From Hymenobacter taeanensis (GTDB lineage: Bacteria; Bacteroidota; Bacteroidia; Cytophagales; Hymenobacteraceae), in NCBI RefSeq assembly GCF_013137895.1, contig NZ_CP053538.1, forward strand, positions 619,501-683,500: DNA of 64,000 bases. The letters are read 5' to 3'. Of this stretch, positions 57,103-64,000 are shown one piece after another. The position numbers and the translations under genes are program-made. Each line of letters opens with the position of its first letter. Positions within the stretch are counted from its first letter, which is position 1. The notes under the pieces were generated by a model. It was given only the letters and a program-made list of their open reading frames with translations, was not told the origin of the DNA and ran no database searches.

Positions 57103-57840
57103 TTAGAGGCGGCCTTCTTCGGCAGCTTTCTTCATTTTCTCGTTGGCGTAGATGGCAATTTCTACCCGGCGGTTAGCTTGCTTGCCCTCAGCAGTAGAGT
57201 TATCAGCAATTGGCTGGGTAGAGCCATAACCACGCGTAGTGATACGAGCCGCATCAACGCCCTGTGAGGTGGTGTAGTTAGCTACGGCCTGAGCCCGGCG
57301 CTCAGAGAGGGGCTGGTTGATGGCATCAGAGCCAGTGTTGTCGGTGTGGCCTTCTACCAGTACGTTGGTATCGGGGTACTTCTTCAGCACGTCGGCCATT
57401 TTCTGGATTTCCGTCATCGAAGCCGGACGCAGATCCGACTTGTTGGTGTCGAACAGGATGCCCGAGTCAAAGGTAATTTTAATGCCTTCGCCTACGCGCT
57501 CAACCTTGGCGTTCTGCATGTCTTTCTGCAGCTCCTCGGCCTGCTTGTCCATGCGGCGGCCAATGAGGGCACCGCCGGCACCACCTACTGTAGCCCCAAT
57601 GATAGCACCAGCCGCGGTACCACTCTTGCCGCCAATTACACGGCCTAATACTGCGCCGGCTACGGCACCACCACCGGCGCCCAACAGGCCACCTTTAGCC
57701 GTTTTGCTCATGCCGGTTTTGCGGGGACCCGTACCGTTGGTGTCAGCTTCTGGAATATTAGGATTTCTGGTGGTAGCACACGAGCTCATGAAAAGCACCA
57801 GCGCCATCAGCAACGACAGAATGGAATTACGAGATTTCAT
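57103..57840 (-). CDS. OmpA-family lipoprotein with glycine zipper
   Basis: A 245-residue lipoprotein. The lipobox is FMSSC (Cys at about residue 21) after MKSRNSILSLLMALVL. The glycine zipper (GGLLGAGGGAVAGAVLGRVI) and OmpA domain (VLVEGHTDNTGSDAINQPLS, QANRRVEIAIYANEKMKKA) are nearly the same as in the neighbour. It probably anchors the outer membrane to peptidoglycan through a lipid. The start at 57840 is set by the signal peptide. Confidence 0.93.
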   Translation of the reverse strand: MKSRNSILSLLMALVLFMSSCATTRNPNIPEADTNGTGPRKTGMSKTAKGGLLGAGGGAVAGAVLGRVIGGKSGTAAGAIIGATVGGAGGALIGRRMDKQAEELQKDMQNAKVERVGEGIKITFDSGILFDTNKSDLRPASMTEIQKMADVLKKYPDTNVLVEGHTDNTGSDAINQPLSERRAQAVANYTTSQGVDAARITTRGYGSTQPIADNSTAEGKQANRRVEIAIYANEKMKKAAEEGRL

Positions 57841-57976
57841 CGGATTGGAATTTGGTAAAGAGAAAAGAGAGGTGCGGTTGCGTTGATTCTTTACTTGAGT
57901 TAAATGGAAAAAGTTGGACAAATATAGTTTGGTCTATATTACCAAGCCGAGGCTTTACTTTTCCAGCTACAACAAG

Positions 57977-58018
57977 AAAGGCTTTCTGCCGGGGCATTTG
58001 GCCCAGCAGAAAGCCTTT
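57977..58018 (-). terminator. Terminator of accD
   Basis: AAAGGCTTTCTGC (57977-57989) and its complement (58006-58018), 13-bp arms, then CTTGTTGT on the minus strand. The T-run is weak. Confidence 0.7.
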
Positions 58019-58054
58019 TCCAAAAAGCTTGCCGAAAGTTAATTTCTGCGCTCT

Positions 58055-58945
58055 TTACGCAGTAGTAGAGGCCTTAGTATCCTTCTTAACAGGCACTTCA
58101 GTTTTTTGCAGCATCGTCAGCAGATTGGTGAGCTTCTGCTTGAGCTCCTTCCGGTCTACAATGAAATCGAGGAAACCGTGCTCCTGCACAAACTCGGCGC
58201 TCTGGAAGCCCTTCGGCAAATCTTTGCCAATGGTTTCCTTGATAACGCGCGGCCCCGCAAAGCCAATCAGGGCACCAGGCTCAGCAATGTTGAAGTCGCC
58301 GAGCATAGCGAAGGAGGCAGTTACGCCGCCCGTGGTAGGGTCAGTGAGCAGTGAGATATAGGGAATACCTGCTTCCGAAAGCAATGCCAGCTTAGCCGAG
58401 GTTTTGGCCATTTGCATCAGGGAATAGCCCGCTTCCATCATGCGGGCACCACCGGAGCGCGAAATCATCAGGAAGGGCAGGCGGTTTTGGCGGGCGTAGT
58501 CAATGGCGCGGGCAATCTTCTCCCCTACCACTGAGCCCATAGAGCCCCCAATAAACTTGAAGTCCATGGCGGCTACTACTAGGCCTAGGCCATTAAGCTG
58601 GCCGTGGGCTGAGCGCACGGCGTCTTTCAGGCCCGTGGCCTTCTCCGTGGCCGCTACACGCTTCGGGTACTCTTTGGTATCCACGAAGTGCAAGGGGTCA
58701 GCGGAGTGCATATCGGCATCCAGCTCGGTGTAGGCCTGGTTGTCGAACAGAAAGTCGAAGTAATCGGCCGCGTCAATGCGGTCGTGGTGGTTGCACTTGG
58801 CGCAAGTGGACAGCAAACGCTTGTGCTCAGCCATTGTAGCCACGGTTTTGCACTCGGGGCACTTATACCACAGGCCGTCGGGCGTCTCTTTCTTCTGCTC
58901 CGTCGGGGTGACGATGCCTTTCTCTACGCGCTTAAACCAAGACAT
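58055..58945 (-). CDS. accD: Acetyl-CoA carboxylase carboxyltransferase subunit beta
   Basis: A 296-residue subunit that, with AccA, transfers CO2 to acetyl-CoA to give malonyl-CoA for fatty acid synthesis. The N-terminal zinc ribbon has Cys29, Cys32, Cys48 and Cys51 (CPEC and CAKC). The crotonase-type core has [26 protein letters not shown] and [18 protein letters not shown]. Length is typical. The partner accA is not in the window. The gene is a single unit with its own terminator. Confidence 0.97.
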   Translation of the reverse strand: MSWFKRVEKGIVTPTEQKKETPDGLWYKCPECKTVATMAEHKRLLSTCAKCNHHDRIDAADYFDFLFDNQAYTELDADMHSADPLHFVDTKEYPKRVAATEKATGLKDAVRSAHGQLNGLGLVVAAMDFKFIGGSMGSVVGEKIARAIDYARQNRLPFLMISRSGGARMMEAGYSLMQMAKTSAKLALLSEAGIPYISLLTDPTTGGVTASFAMLGDFNIAEPGALIGFAGPRVIKETIGKDLPKGFQSAEFVQEHGFLDFIVDRKELKQKLTNLLTMLQKTEVPVKKDTKASTTA

Positions 58946-59186
58946 ATATTCTTCTTAAATGAGACGTGAGGGGGAAGAAAAGCCCGGGACGTAGCGCGCC
59001 CTGGGCAGCTACTCTCAGGCTTTTTCTAAGGTGCAAGTTACGGCAGATTCCAGCAGTGGTGAAATAGTTAGCGGGGAAATGGTAGAGAGTGTTACCGGTT
59101 ATGCAGGCTACACGGGTGCAAACGTTCCTGCATCACCCCCATTTCCGGTATCCTCCGCGTTTCTCGGGCTTGCCGGGGCAGTCTGA

Positions 59187-59217
59187 TTGTAACATGCCGC
59201 CAGAGTACGCTACCTTG
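59187..59217 (+). promoter_or_regulatory. Candidate promoter of the OmpA/coiled-coil gene
   Basis: TTG (59187-59189), 21 bases, TACCTTG (59211-59217), the same short variant as before trxA. The rest of the 334-base gap 58946-59279 shows no gene. Confidence 0.35.
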
Positions 59218-59279
59218 CCACGGGGAAAGTAGGCGAAGTGGCCTAGCTTGCTCAATTTCGGACTGAAACGTGTCTTTCT

Positions 59280-60284
59280 GTGAAAAAACTATCTTCTTTG
59301 GCTGTTTGGGCCCTGCTGGCTGCTACTGCCCTACCCGGCTGCGTAGCCTCCAAAAAATACGATGACCTGAAGGCCCGCCAAGCTGCCACTGAGCAGTCTC
59401 GCGCTGATATTGAACGCCAGCAGCGCCAGGCAGTGGCCGAGTTGAAAAAAACCACCGATGAGCTGGCCGAATTGCGCCTACAAACCCGCCGCTTGATTGA
59501 CGACTCCACGGAAACGGGCCGCAACCTGCGTCGCACGCGCCAGCTGAATACGCAGCTCACCGATAGCTACGACAAGCTGCTGAAGAACTCTGACCGTACC
59601 ATTGCTGACAAGAATGCCGATTACAACAAGGTAGCCAAAGATCTGGCCCGCCGGGAGGCTGAACTGGGCGAACTGGATGTGAACCTGAAAAAGAGCCGAG
59701 CCGATATTGATAAGCTCACCGCCGACCTAACGGCCCGCGAGGCTCGCTTAGCGGAGCTGCAGAAGGCGCTGGCTCAAAAAGACAAAGCGGTGAATGACCT
59801 GAAGGCCAGCGTGAGCAATGCTCTGCGCGGCTTTAAAGGCACCGATCTGGAGGTGAAGATGAAGGATGGCAAAGTGTACGTGTCGCTTTCAGAGCAGCTC
59901 TTGTTTAAAACGGGCTCTACCAAAGTTGACCCCAAAGGTCAGGAGGCGCTAAAGCAGCTGGCCGCCGCCCTCCAAAACCAGCCTGACGTGAACGTAGTGG
60001 TAGAAGGCCACACCGATAACGTAGCCTTTACCCGGCCTACCGCTGCCATGCAGGACAACTGGGACCTGAGCGTACTCCGGGCCACCGAAATTGCCCGCCT
60101 GCTCACGAATGGCGGCATCCAGCCCCAGCGCGTTACGGCTTCAGGCCGCTCCCAGTACGTGCCCGTGGCCCCCAACGACTCGCCCGCCAACAAAGCCCTG
60201 AACCGCCGCACCGAAATCATCCTGACGCCCAAGCTCGACGAATTGTTTAAGATCCTGGACACTAACTCATCCGGTGGGCAATAA
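59280..60284 (+). CDS. OmpA-family lipoprotein with long coiled coil
   Basis: A 334-residue lipoprotein, start GTG. Lipobox ATALPGC (Cys at about residue 21). A long coiled coil fills about residues 25-185 (IERQQRQAVAELKKTTDELAE, ADIDKLTADLTAREARLAEL). The C-terminal OmpA domain is at about 195-320 (VVVEGHTDNVAFTRPTAAMQ, ALNRRTEIILTPKL). Similar proteins tie the envelope to peptidoglycan, with the coiled coil as spacer. It ends in a strong terminator and converges on a TonB-dependent receptor. Confidence 0.93.
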   Translation: MKKLSSLAVWALLAATALPGCVASKKYDDLKARQAATEQSRADIERQQRQAVAELKKTTDELAELRLQTRRLIDDSTETGRNLRRTRQLNTQLTDSYDKLLKNSDRTIADKNADYNKVAKDLARREAELGELDVNLKKSRADIDKLTADLTAREARLAELQKALAQKDKAVNDLKASVSNALRGFKGTDLEVKMKDGKVYVSLSEQLLFKTGSTKVDPKGQEALKQLAAALQNQPDVNVVVEGHTDNVAFTRPTAAMQDNWDLSVLRATEIARLLTNGGIQPQRVTASGRSQYVPVAPNDSPANKALNRRTEIILTPKLDELFKILDTNSSGGQ

Positions 60285-60417
60285 GCCACTACTTACCTAT
60301 AGTGTCCCTAGCTATTTCTTTAGCCTACCGTGTCTTATGAATACATTCACCTTTTCTATTTTGCCCGTACCGCCGATGGTCAGCGGTTAGTGCGCGAATT
60401 ACACTGTTTGTACAGCT

Positions 60418-60461
60418 CAACGAGAAAGCCCCGGCTCATACGAGCCGGGGCTTTCTCGTTG
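60418..60461. terminator. Terminator with 20-bp perfect arms
   Basis: Arms 60418-60437 and 60442-60461, loop ATAC; GC core GCCCCGGCTC, flanked by GAAA and TTTC. Serves the OmpA gene and probably the receptor gene on the other strand. Confidence 0.85.
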
Positions 60462-60481
60462 CTGAAGTGGCCTAGGCGTGT

Positions 60482-63325
60482 TTAGTTAGACGTAGGCAGG
60501 TTCACGATGACACGGGCAAAGTAGAAGCCGCCATTGTAGCCGAACTGGTTGGGGTTATAGATGGTACGCCCGCGGTTGGTGTTGTCGAGGCTGGAGTTGT
60601 AGTTCAGCAGCGGGTCGACGGAGAAGTTGGTGGCGCTGTTGCGCGGATCTACCTTGAACTTGTCTGGGTACACATTGAAGATGTTGTTGGCACCCACCGT
60701 CAGGCCAATTTGCCGGGTTACCTGGGCGCTCAACGTCAGGTCGGTGACCCATTTGGCCCGGAAGGTCTGGTCGATGGAGGAATACAGGAAGTTTGGGTTG
60801 CCCGCCGGGCTGCCCAGGCGGGCATCCTTATACTGCACCGCCCCAAAACGCACTGTGCGGGCCTCCAGGCTGAAAATACCGAGGGCATAACCGGCCGTCA
60901 GGTTGATTTTGCTGCGGGGCTGTGCCGTTTCGAGGCGGCCGCGCTGCTGCCGGTCAAACAGGGTATTTTGTAGGCCAGTCTGGTCGGCATCAATGGTAGG
61001 TGAGCTGTTGACTTTGCGCACCTTCGTTTCGTTGAAGTTAGCGGCCACCGTCAGGTTGAGGTTGCCGGGGCCAAGCGGCATGCGCTGGTTGGCCACAATA
61101 TCAATGCCGCGGGTGCGGGTGTTCACGGCATTGGCAAAGAACTGTACCTGGCTTACCGGCAGACTCCCCAGAATAGTGTTTACGGTAGCATTGGCGCGGC
61201 TAAACTGCGACGACAGCACAATCCGGTCTTTAATGTCAATCTGGTAGGCATCCACGGTGAGAGAGCCACTCTTCAGAATACGCGCTGTGAAGCCCAGGCT
61301 GTAGTTCTTCGACTTCTCCTGCTTGAGGGCCGCTACGCCAAAGCCTTGCTGGCCGGTGCCGCCCTGCGTGAAGCCATTGCGCACAATGGGGTTATCGTTG
61401 CTGACGGTGAGTACCTGATTGGGGGCACCCTGCACAAACTGGGTACTGGTGTTGGTGAAGTAGCGCTGCTGCAAGGAGGGCGCCCGGAAGCCGTTACTAA
61501 TGGCCCCTCGTATGGCCACATCCGGCAGAATACTATAGCGGGCGGCCAGCTTACCGCTCACGTTGGAACCAAAGTCGCTGTAGCGCTCAGCGCGGCCGGC
61601 AATGCCCACCAGCAGCTTTTCGGTAATGTCGCTTTCTAGGTCGAGGTAGCCGGCCACGTTGTGACGGGAGCGGTTGAGGGCATCGGAGGGCTGATAGCCC
61701 GGAAACACCTGGGCTCCGGCCGCCGCAAACGTAGGAGGCGTGCCCGGCGTCACAATGCGGCCATAGTTTTCGTATGAGCCCCGCTCCCCGGCTTTAATCT
61801 GGTAGTTATCGTCGCGGTATTCGCCGCCAAAGGCCACGTTAAGCGTGCTTATAGTTGCCACATTGGTAAAGCGCCGCGTGAAGTTGAGGTTTGAGGTGTT
61901 CTGGCGGAAGGCAATGGTGCCAGCGTAAAAGTTGGTGGGGCTAATGCCAATGGGCAGCGAAGCATTCAGCGTATTGCTGATATCAAACTGTATCTCATTG
62001 CGGCCATAAGTGTTGCTCAAATCAATATCAAACCCCAACGCCCGCGCCCGCAGCCCCGAGATGATGGACTGGTCATTGATGGTGGTATTGATGAAGGGCA
62101 GGAAGCCATTGGGGTACAGGGTTGCATCTACCTGCGTAACCTGGCTAGGCAGGCGGTAGAAGCCCGCCGCTTTGCCCGTTCGCTGCATAGCGCCGGCTGT
62201 TACGTATGCCTCTAGGCCTATGGCGGGTGCCAGCTTGTAGCCAAAGTTCAGGAAGCCCCCGTAGTTGCGGGCTTCTGACTGGCCTAGGCGCAGGTTTTTA
62301 CGGTCGTAGCCGTTTTGGGCTACCAGGGCATCATCCTGGGCTTTTAGCTCGCGGCGCTTGGCCTCCGTGTTGGCACTGCTGGGGTAGTTACCACCATTGG
62401 CACCTAAGTAAATAAGCGGAGCCGTATCAATGCCGCTGCGGTTGGTGTAGGCGCGGTTGCTGAACTGCCCGCTCAAGTCCAGGAAGCCGCGGCCATTCAA
62501 GCCAACGCCCACGTTGGCATCGGCCTGGTACAGGCGGCCGTCGCTCTCGTAGGTCTGGCCTACGGTGCTGCTGGCCTGCACGCCGGTGGTGTCATCCTTA
62601 AGCTGAATGTTGATAACGCCGGCAATGGCATCGGAGCCGTATTGGGCGGCGGCCCCATCGCGCAGCACTTCAATACGCTTGATAGACGCATTCGGAATGG
62701 TGTTCAGGTCGGTACCCACCGAGCCGCGCCCCACGGTGCCGTTGATGTTCACCAGCGCCGACGAATGCCGGCGCTTGCCGTTCACCAGCACCAGCACCTG
62801 GTCGGGACCCAGGCCACGCAAAGAAGCCGGGTCAACGTGGTCGGTGCCATCAGAAATAGCTTGCCTCGACGACTGAAACGAGGGCGCGATATACGTCAGG
62901 ATCTGCGATACATCCGTCTGAGCAAACACCTTGATTTCGCGGGCCGAGATAACATCTACCGGAGCTGTAGTAAGGATATTGGAGCGGCCCTCCGTGGCGC
63001 GCGAGCCCGTTACTACTACCTCATTCAGGGCAGTTTCATTATCTACTAAGCGCACGTCGAGATTGGTGCGTCCGTTTAGCGCAATCTGCTGAGTGGCTGA
63101 ACCTACCGCCGATACTACTAACGTGGCTGTAGGAGGCACGGTTAGGCTAAACCGGCCACTGCCATCGGTGCTAGTGCCGTTAGAAGTGCCTTTTTCCAGC
63201 ACCGTTACGCCGGGCTGCGCCGCACCGTTGCTGCCTAACACCCGCCCCGTGACGGTTACGCTTTGTGCCTGCGCCTGGCTGACCATGACAATGGCAACTG
63301 CAGGAAATAGTAAGAGTCGTTTCAT
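60482..63325 (-). CDS. TonB-dependent receptor
   Basis: A 947-residue outer-membrane importer. Signal peptide (MKRLLLFPAVAIVMVSQAQAQ), carboxypeptidase-like domain (about 22-105, VTGRVLGSNGAAQPGVTVLEK), plug (about 115-245, NEVVVTGSRATEG, LRGLGPDQVLVLVNGKRRH, IKRIEVLRDGAAAQYGSDAI) and a 22-strand-type barrel ending FARVIVNLPTSN. It is of the siderophore/vitamin plug style rather than SusC. No SusD, siderophore synthesis or iron-box gene is nearby, so the substrate is unknown. The start at 63325 is set by the signal peptide. A paralogue lies just upstream (63641). Confidence 0.94.
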   Translation of the reverse strand: MKRLLLFPAVAIVMVSQAQAQSVTVTGRVLGSNGAAQPGVTVLEKGTSNGTSTDGSGRFSLTVPPTATLVVSAVGSATQQIALNGRTNLDVRLVDNETALNEVVVTGSRATEGRSNILTTAPVDVISAREIKVFAQTDVSQILTYIAPSFQSSRQAISDGTDHVDPASLRGLGPDQVLVLVNGKRRHSSALVNINGTVGRGSVGTDLNTIPNASIKRIEVLRDGAAAQYGSDAIAGVINIQLKDDTTGVQASSTVGQTYESDGRLYQADANVGVGLNGRGFLDLSGQFSNRAYTNRSGIDTAPLIYLGANGGNYPSSANTEAKRRELKAQDDALVAQNGYDRKNLRLGQSEARNYGGFLNFGYKLAPAIGLEAYVTAGAMQRTGKAAGFYRLPSQVTQVDATLYPNGFLPFINTTINDQSIISGLRARALGFDIDLSNTYGRNEIQFDISNTLNASLPIGISPTNFYAGTIAFRQNTSNLNFTRRFTNVATISTLNVAFGGEYRDDNYQIKAGERGSYENYGRIVTPGTPPTFAAAGAQVFPGYQPSDALNRSRHNVAGYLDLESDITEKLLVGIAGRAERYSDFGSNVSGKLAARYSILPDVAIRGAISNGFRAPSLQQRYFTNTSTQFVQGAPNQVLTVSNDNPIVRNGFTQGGTGQQGFGVAALKQEKSKNYSLGFTARILKSGSLTVDAYQIDIKDRIVLSSQFSRANATVNTILGSLPVSQVQFFANAVNTRTRGIDIVANQRMPLGPGNLNLTVAANFNETKVRKVNSSPTIDADQTGLQNTLFDRQQRGRLETAQPRSKINLTAGYALGIFSLEARTVRFGAVQYKDARLGSPAGNPNFLYSSIDQTFRAKWVTDLTLSAQVTRQIGLTVGANNIFNVYPDKFKVDPRNSATNFSVDPLLNYNSSLDNTNRGRTIYNPNQFGYNGGFYFARVIVNLPTSN

Positions 63326-63581
63326 ACAAAAAAGTAAGGGGTAGGGGAAAGATGGGCTGGCACAATGCCAAGTGAAACTCAACGACTAGTGGGTATTTTG
63401 GCAGGCAGCAGGTCAGAGCTCCTGGGTCAATATAATCAGTGAATAGTAATATATAAGTTATTACTATTCAGACGTGCTTTTTACTCGACCAACACTATGC
63501 TATTGAAGCTCAGGGCAAAACGCAGCTTGCTCTACTCCTTCATGCCAGGCCACCTACCAGATATGCCCAAGGCAAGCACAA

Positions 63582-63620
63582 AAAAGCTGCCCCAGCAGTT
63601 GCTGAGGCAGCTTTTAGCAT
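63582..63620 (-). terminator. Terminator of the edge receptor gene
   Basis: AAAAGCTGCC (63582-63591) and GGCAGCTTTT (63606-63615), with T-run on the minus strand. The remaining part of the gap 63326-63581 shows no gene. Confidence 0.85.
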
Positions 63621-63640
63621 AAGCTTATGCAGAATGTGGC

Positions 63641-64000
63641 TTAGAACGACAGGTTTACCCGGCCAAAATAGAAGGCGCCCGAGTAGCCAAACTGGTTGGA
63701 GCTGTACAGGAAACGCCCGCGGTTGGTAGCGTCAAGCGTAGAGTAGTTCAGACTCTGCTCGTTGTTGTTCGGATCTTGGTACAGACGGTCGGGGTAGACG
63801 TTGAACAGGTTGTTGACTCCCACGCTCAGGCTAAGGTTTTTAATTACCTGGGCGCTGAGCACGAGGTCGGTTACCCACTTGGCAGAGAACGTTTGGTCGA
63901 TGAAGGAACGGGCGGGGTTAGCATCTTTGGTCTGCACCTCCCCAAACCGCACGGTGCGCAGGTTGGCACTGAAGATCTTATAGCCGTAGTCGGCGCTCAG
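63641..64000 (-). CDS. TonB-dependent receptor, C-terminal fragment cut by the window edge
   Basis: The last 119 residues of a receptor; the frame is open to base 64000 and continues outside. The text (RTVRFGEVQTKD, IDQTFSAKWVTDLVLSAQV, GVNNLFNVYPDRLYQDPN, NQFGYSGAFYFGRVNLSF) parallels the end of the receptor at 60482 almost residue by residue. The two are therefore tandem paralogues on the same strand. The final Phe fits an outer-membrane barrel signal. Confidence 0.9.
   Translation of the reverse strand: MSADYGYKIFSANLRTVRFGEVQTKDANPARSFIDQTFSAKWVTDLVLSAQVIKNLSLSVGVNNLFNVYPDRLYQDPNNNEQSLNYSTLDATNRGRFLYSSNQFGYSGAFYFGRVNLSF

Noticed and set aside
60482..63325. A polysaccharide utilisation locus around the receptors
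   Set aside because: No SusD-like gene, glycoside hydrolase or hybrid regulator lies nearby, and the plug text is not of the SusC type.

Overview
The window looks like a chromosomal segment of a Hymenobacter-like member of the Bacteroidota (order Cytophagales). The signs are a type IX secretion cargo with a C-terminal sorting domain, DUF4249 lipoproteins, TonB-dependent receptors, OmpA-like proteins, a Rho with a long disordered insert, promoters of the Bacteroidota type (TAnnTTTG), and a GC-rich but not extreme base composition. Genus is inferred from gene style only; there is no rRNA in the window.

Layout. 1-4.4 kb: a membrane protein, a methyltransferase plus UbiA-type prenyltransferase pair, a lipoprotein and a DsbA-family oxidoreductase. 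4.5-5.2 kb: a decayed IS1-family transposase, not visible as one open frame. 5.4-7.7 kb: a type IX secreted protein. 7.8-16 kb: rho, serS, a zinc-finger/OsmC pair, a GT9 glycosyltransferase and a PolX-like PHP protein. 16-22 kb: small exported proteins, an EVE-domain protein and an OmpA protein with calcium-type repeats. 22-26 kb: Xaa-Pro aminopeptidase, a second GT9 enzyme and an M16 peptidase. 26-30 kb: a kaiC-kaiB-kaiB-histidine kinase operon. 30.5-31.6 kb: a stand-alone SRA-domain protein and an O-methyltransferase. 31.7-40.6 kb: an outer-membrane beta-barrel receptor, two LysM proteins and tandem DUF4249 lipoproteins. 40.8-45.5 kb: dnaE, a membrane protein and trxA. 45.5-51.9 kb: a YwqK/TonB-C protein, an Lrp regulator, an odd class II tRNA, DsbD and a CNNM/CBS transporter-like protein. 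52-64 kb: carbonic anhydrase, radical SAM, endonuclease III, three OmpA proteins, accD and two related TonB-dependent receptors, the last cut by the window edge.

The most notable system is the Kai operon. KaiC has both ATPase domains, both Glu-Glu pairs, a Ser-Ser pair at the phosphorylation site and a C-terminal coiled coil. Two KaiB proteins follow, then a PAS histidine kinase in tight coupling. There is no kaiA. The second KaiB differs from the first at the two positions known to control KaiB fold switching. This suggests a KaiA-less timing or signalling module with two specialised KaiB proteins.

Other items to examine are the 115-nt tRNA-like gene with an apparent CUC anticodon and an oversized variable arm, a recurring GTGGCCTA(G) motif that often includes the stop codon, and several very long perfect inverted repeats between genes. 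Gene starts were moved inward where a signal peptide, lipobox, family alignment or promoter position argued for it.
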